Shown here: positions 60,753-60,823 of the stretch, piece after piece
Position numbering within the stretch: position 1 is the stretch's first letter
Layout: every line of letters begins with the position of its first letter
NCBI GenBank assembly: GCA_024275955.1
Contig: JAJRYD010000037.1
Coordinates: 1-60,823, forward strand
From: Nitrospirota bacterium
GTDB lineage: Bacteria; Nitrospinota_A; UBA7883; JACRGQ01
DNA: 60,823 nt
Direction: 5' to 3'
Position numbers and translations under genes: made by a program
Notes under the pieces: model-generated
Databases searched by the model: none
Told to the model about the DNA's origin: nothing
The model's input: only the letters and a program-made list of their open reading frames with translations

Positions 60753-60800
60753 AGTTTCATTAAGGTTTGTGCCGATAGATATAGAGAGGTAGACTAAAGT

Positions 60801-60823
60801 ATGGCGGAAAACAACACCACAGC
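60801..60823 (+). CDS. Start of an unidentified gene (partial)
   Basis: ATG 60801 opens a frame reading MAENNTT to the window edge, with GAGAGG about 11 bases upstream. Too short to assign a family. Confidence 0.35.

Larger units (their letters stand above)
60326..60800. other. Intergenic region with repeat elements before the right-edge gene
   Basis: Holds element copy F (60576-60706) and one end of the second element family (60717-60752). No gene. Confidence 0.5.

Noticed and set aside
1-60823. tRNA, rRNA or riboswitch genes
   Set aside because: By eye I found no TPsiC-arm-like motif with a fitting cloverleaf and no known riboswitch core; a tRNAscan or Infernal run would be decisive.

Overview
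The window looks like part of a chromosome from a motile, Gram-negative, probably anaerobic bacterium of moderate G+C content. Signs of this are lipoproteins with lipoboxes, an AMIN-domain envelope protein, a type II secretion or type IV pilus ATPase with its platform protein, the flagellar anti-sigma factor FlgM, a siroheme decarboxylase pair (AhbAB, the alternative haem route of sulfate reducers and other anaerobes), NfnAB-type electron-bifurcating transhydrogenase subunits, two DUF507 proteins, and two signalling proteins with periplasmic CxxCH (c-type haem) motifs. This mix is typical of Deltaproteobacteria and Nitrospirota/Nitrospinota-like lineages. No rRNA, tRNA or other marker fixes the lineage.

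Layout. Positions 1-3334: a partial gene, a zinc-ribbon protein, then a three-gene run with overlapping starts and stops (nucleotidyltransferase, methyltransferase, CDP-alcohol phosphatidyltransferase) that probably makes a modified polar lipid headgroup. 3669-4608: ahbB/ahbA. 5165-8531: flgM behind a sigma-28-like promoter, a secreted protein, a CstA-family carrier and a STAS protein. 8586-10636: an A+T-rich HaeII-like restriction-modification pair. 10872-13254: a receiver-HATPase fusion and a membrane PP2C phosphatase. 13388-19034: a four-gene glycan or secondary-metabolite operon (glycosyltransferase, B12-type radical SAM protein, glycosyltransferase with TPRs, FAD oxidoreductase). 19237-28827: ROK kinase, CBS/PAS hybrid kinase, xseA-argJ-argC, dihydrolipoyl dehydrogenase and L,D-transpeptidase. 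28841-31082: AMIN/Cds6-like lipoprotein, FmdB and a DUF3576-like lipoprotein. 31366-33724: nfnAB with a strong terminator. 33984-34959: a decayed DUF1566 lipoprotein gene. 35197-40735: thioredoxin-like protein, PCYCGC-type protein, M20 amidohydrolase, an HPr-domain protein and a chemoreceptor with a broken start. 41221-46686: uxs-ugd-fmt divergent from purL. 46924-49682: lipoate ligase-like protein, two DUF507 proteins and a PHP phosphoesterase. 49829-54856: gspEF and an ABC-2 transporter. 55307-60316: purE, DEAD-box helicase, STAS, haem-sensing PP2C and CvpA. A new gene starts at the right edge.

Two regulatory themes recur. Partner-switching parts (two STAS proteins, two PP2C phosphatases, one receiver-HATPase) lie in two places. 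Periplasmic haem-c sensing appears in both the chemoreceptor and one of the phosphatases, which points to redox control of motility and of a sigma- or target-switch.

The most striking unannotated structure is a family of six short (129-131 bp) inverted-repeat elements at 4893, 11854, 34290, 40971, 54932 and 60576. All have matching GGGRCTRTT-type ends, and five of the six are flanked by perfect 5-bp direct repeats. One copy sits inside the DUF1566 pseudogene. A second short-element family (52798, 59404 and a partial copy at 60717) and a 388-bp ORF-free insertion at 47879 with an internal tandem structured repeat are also described.
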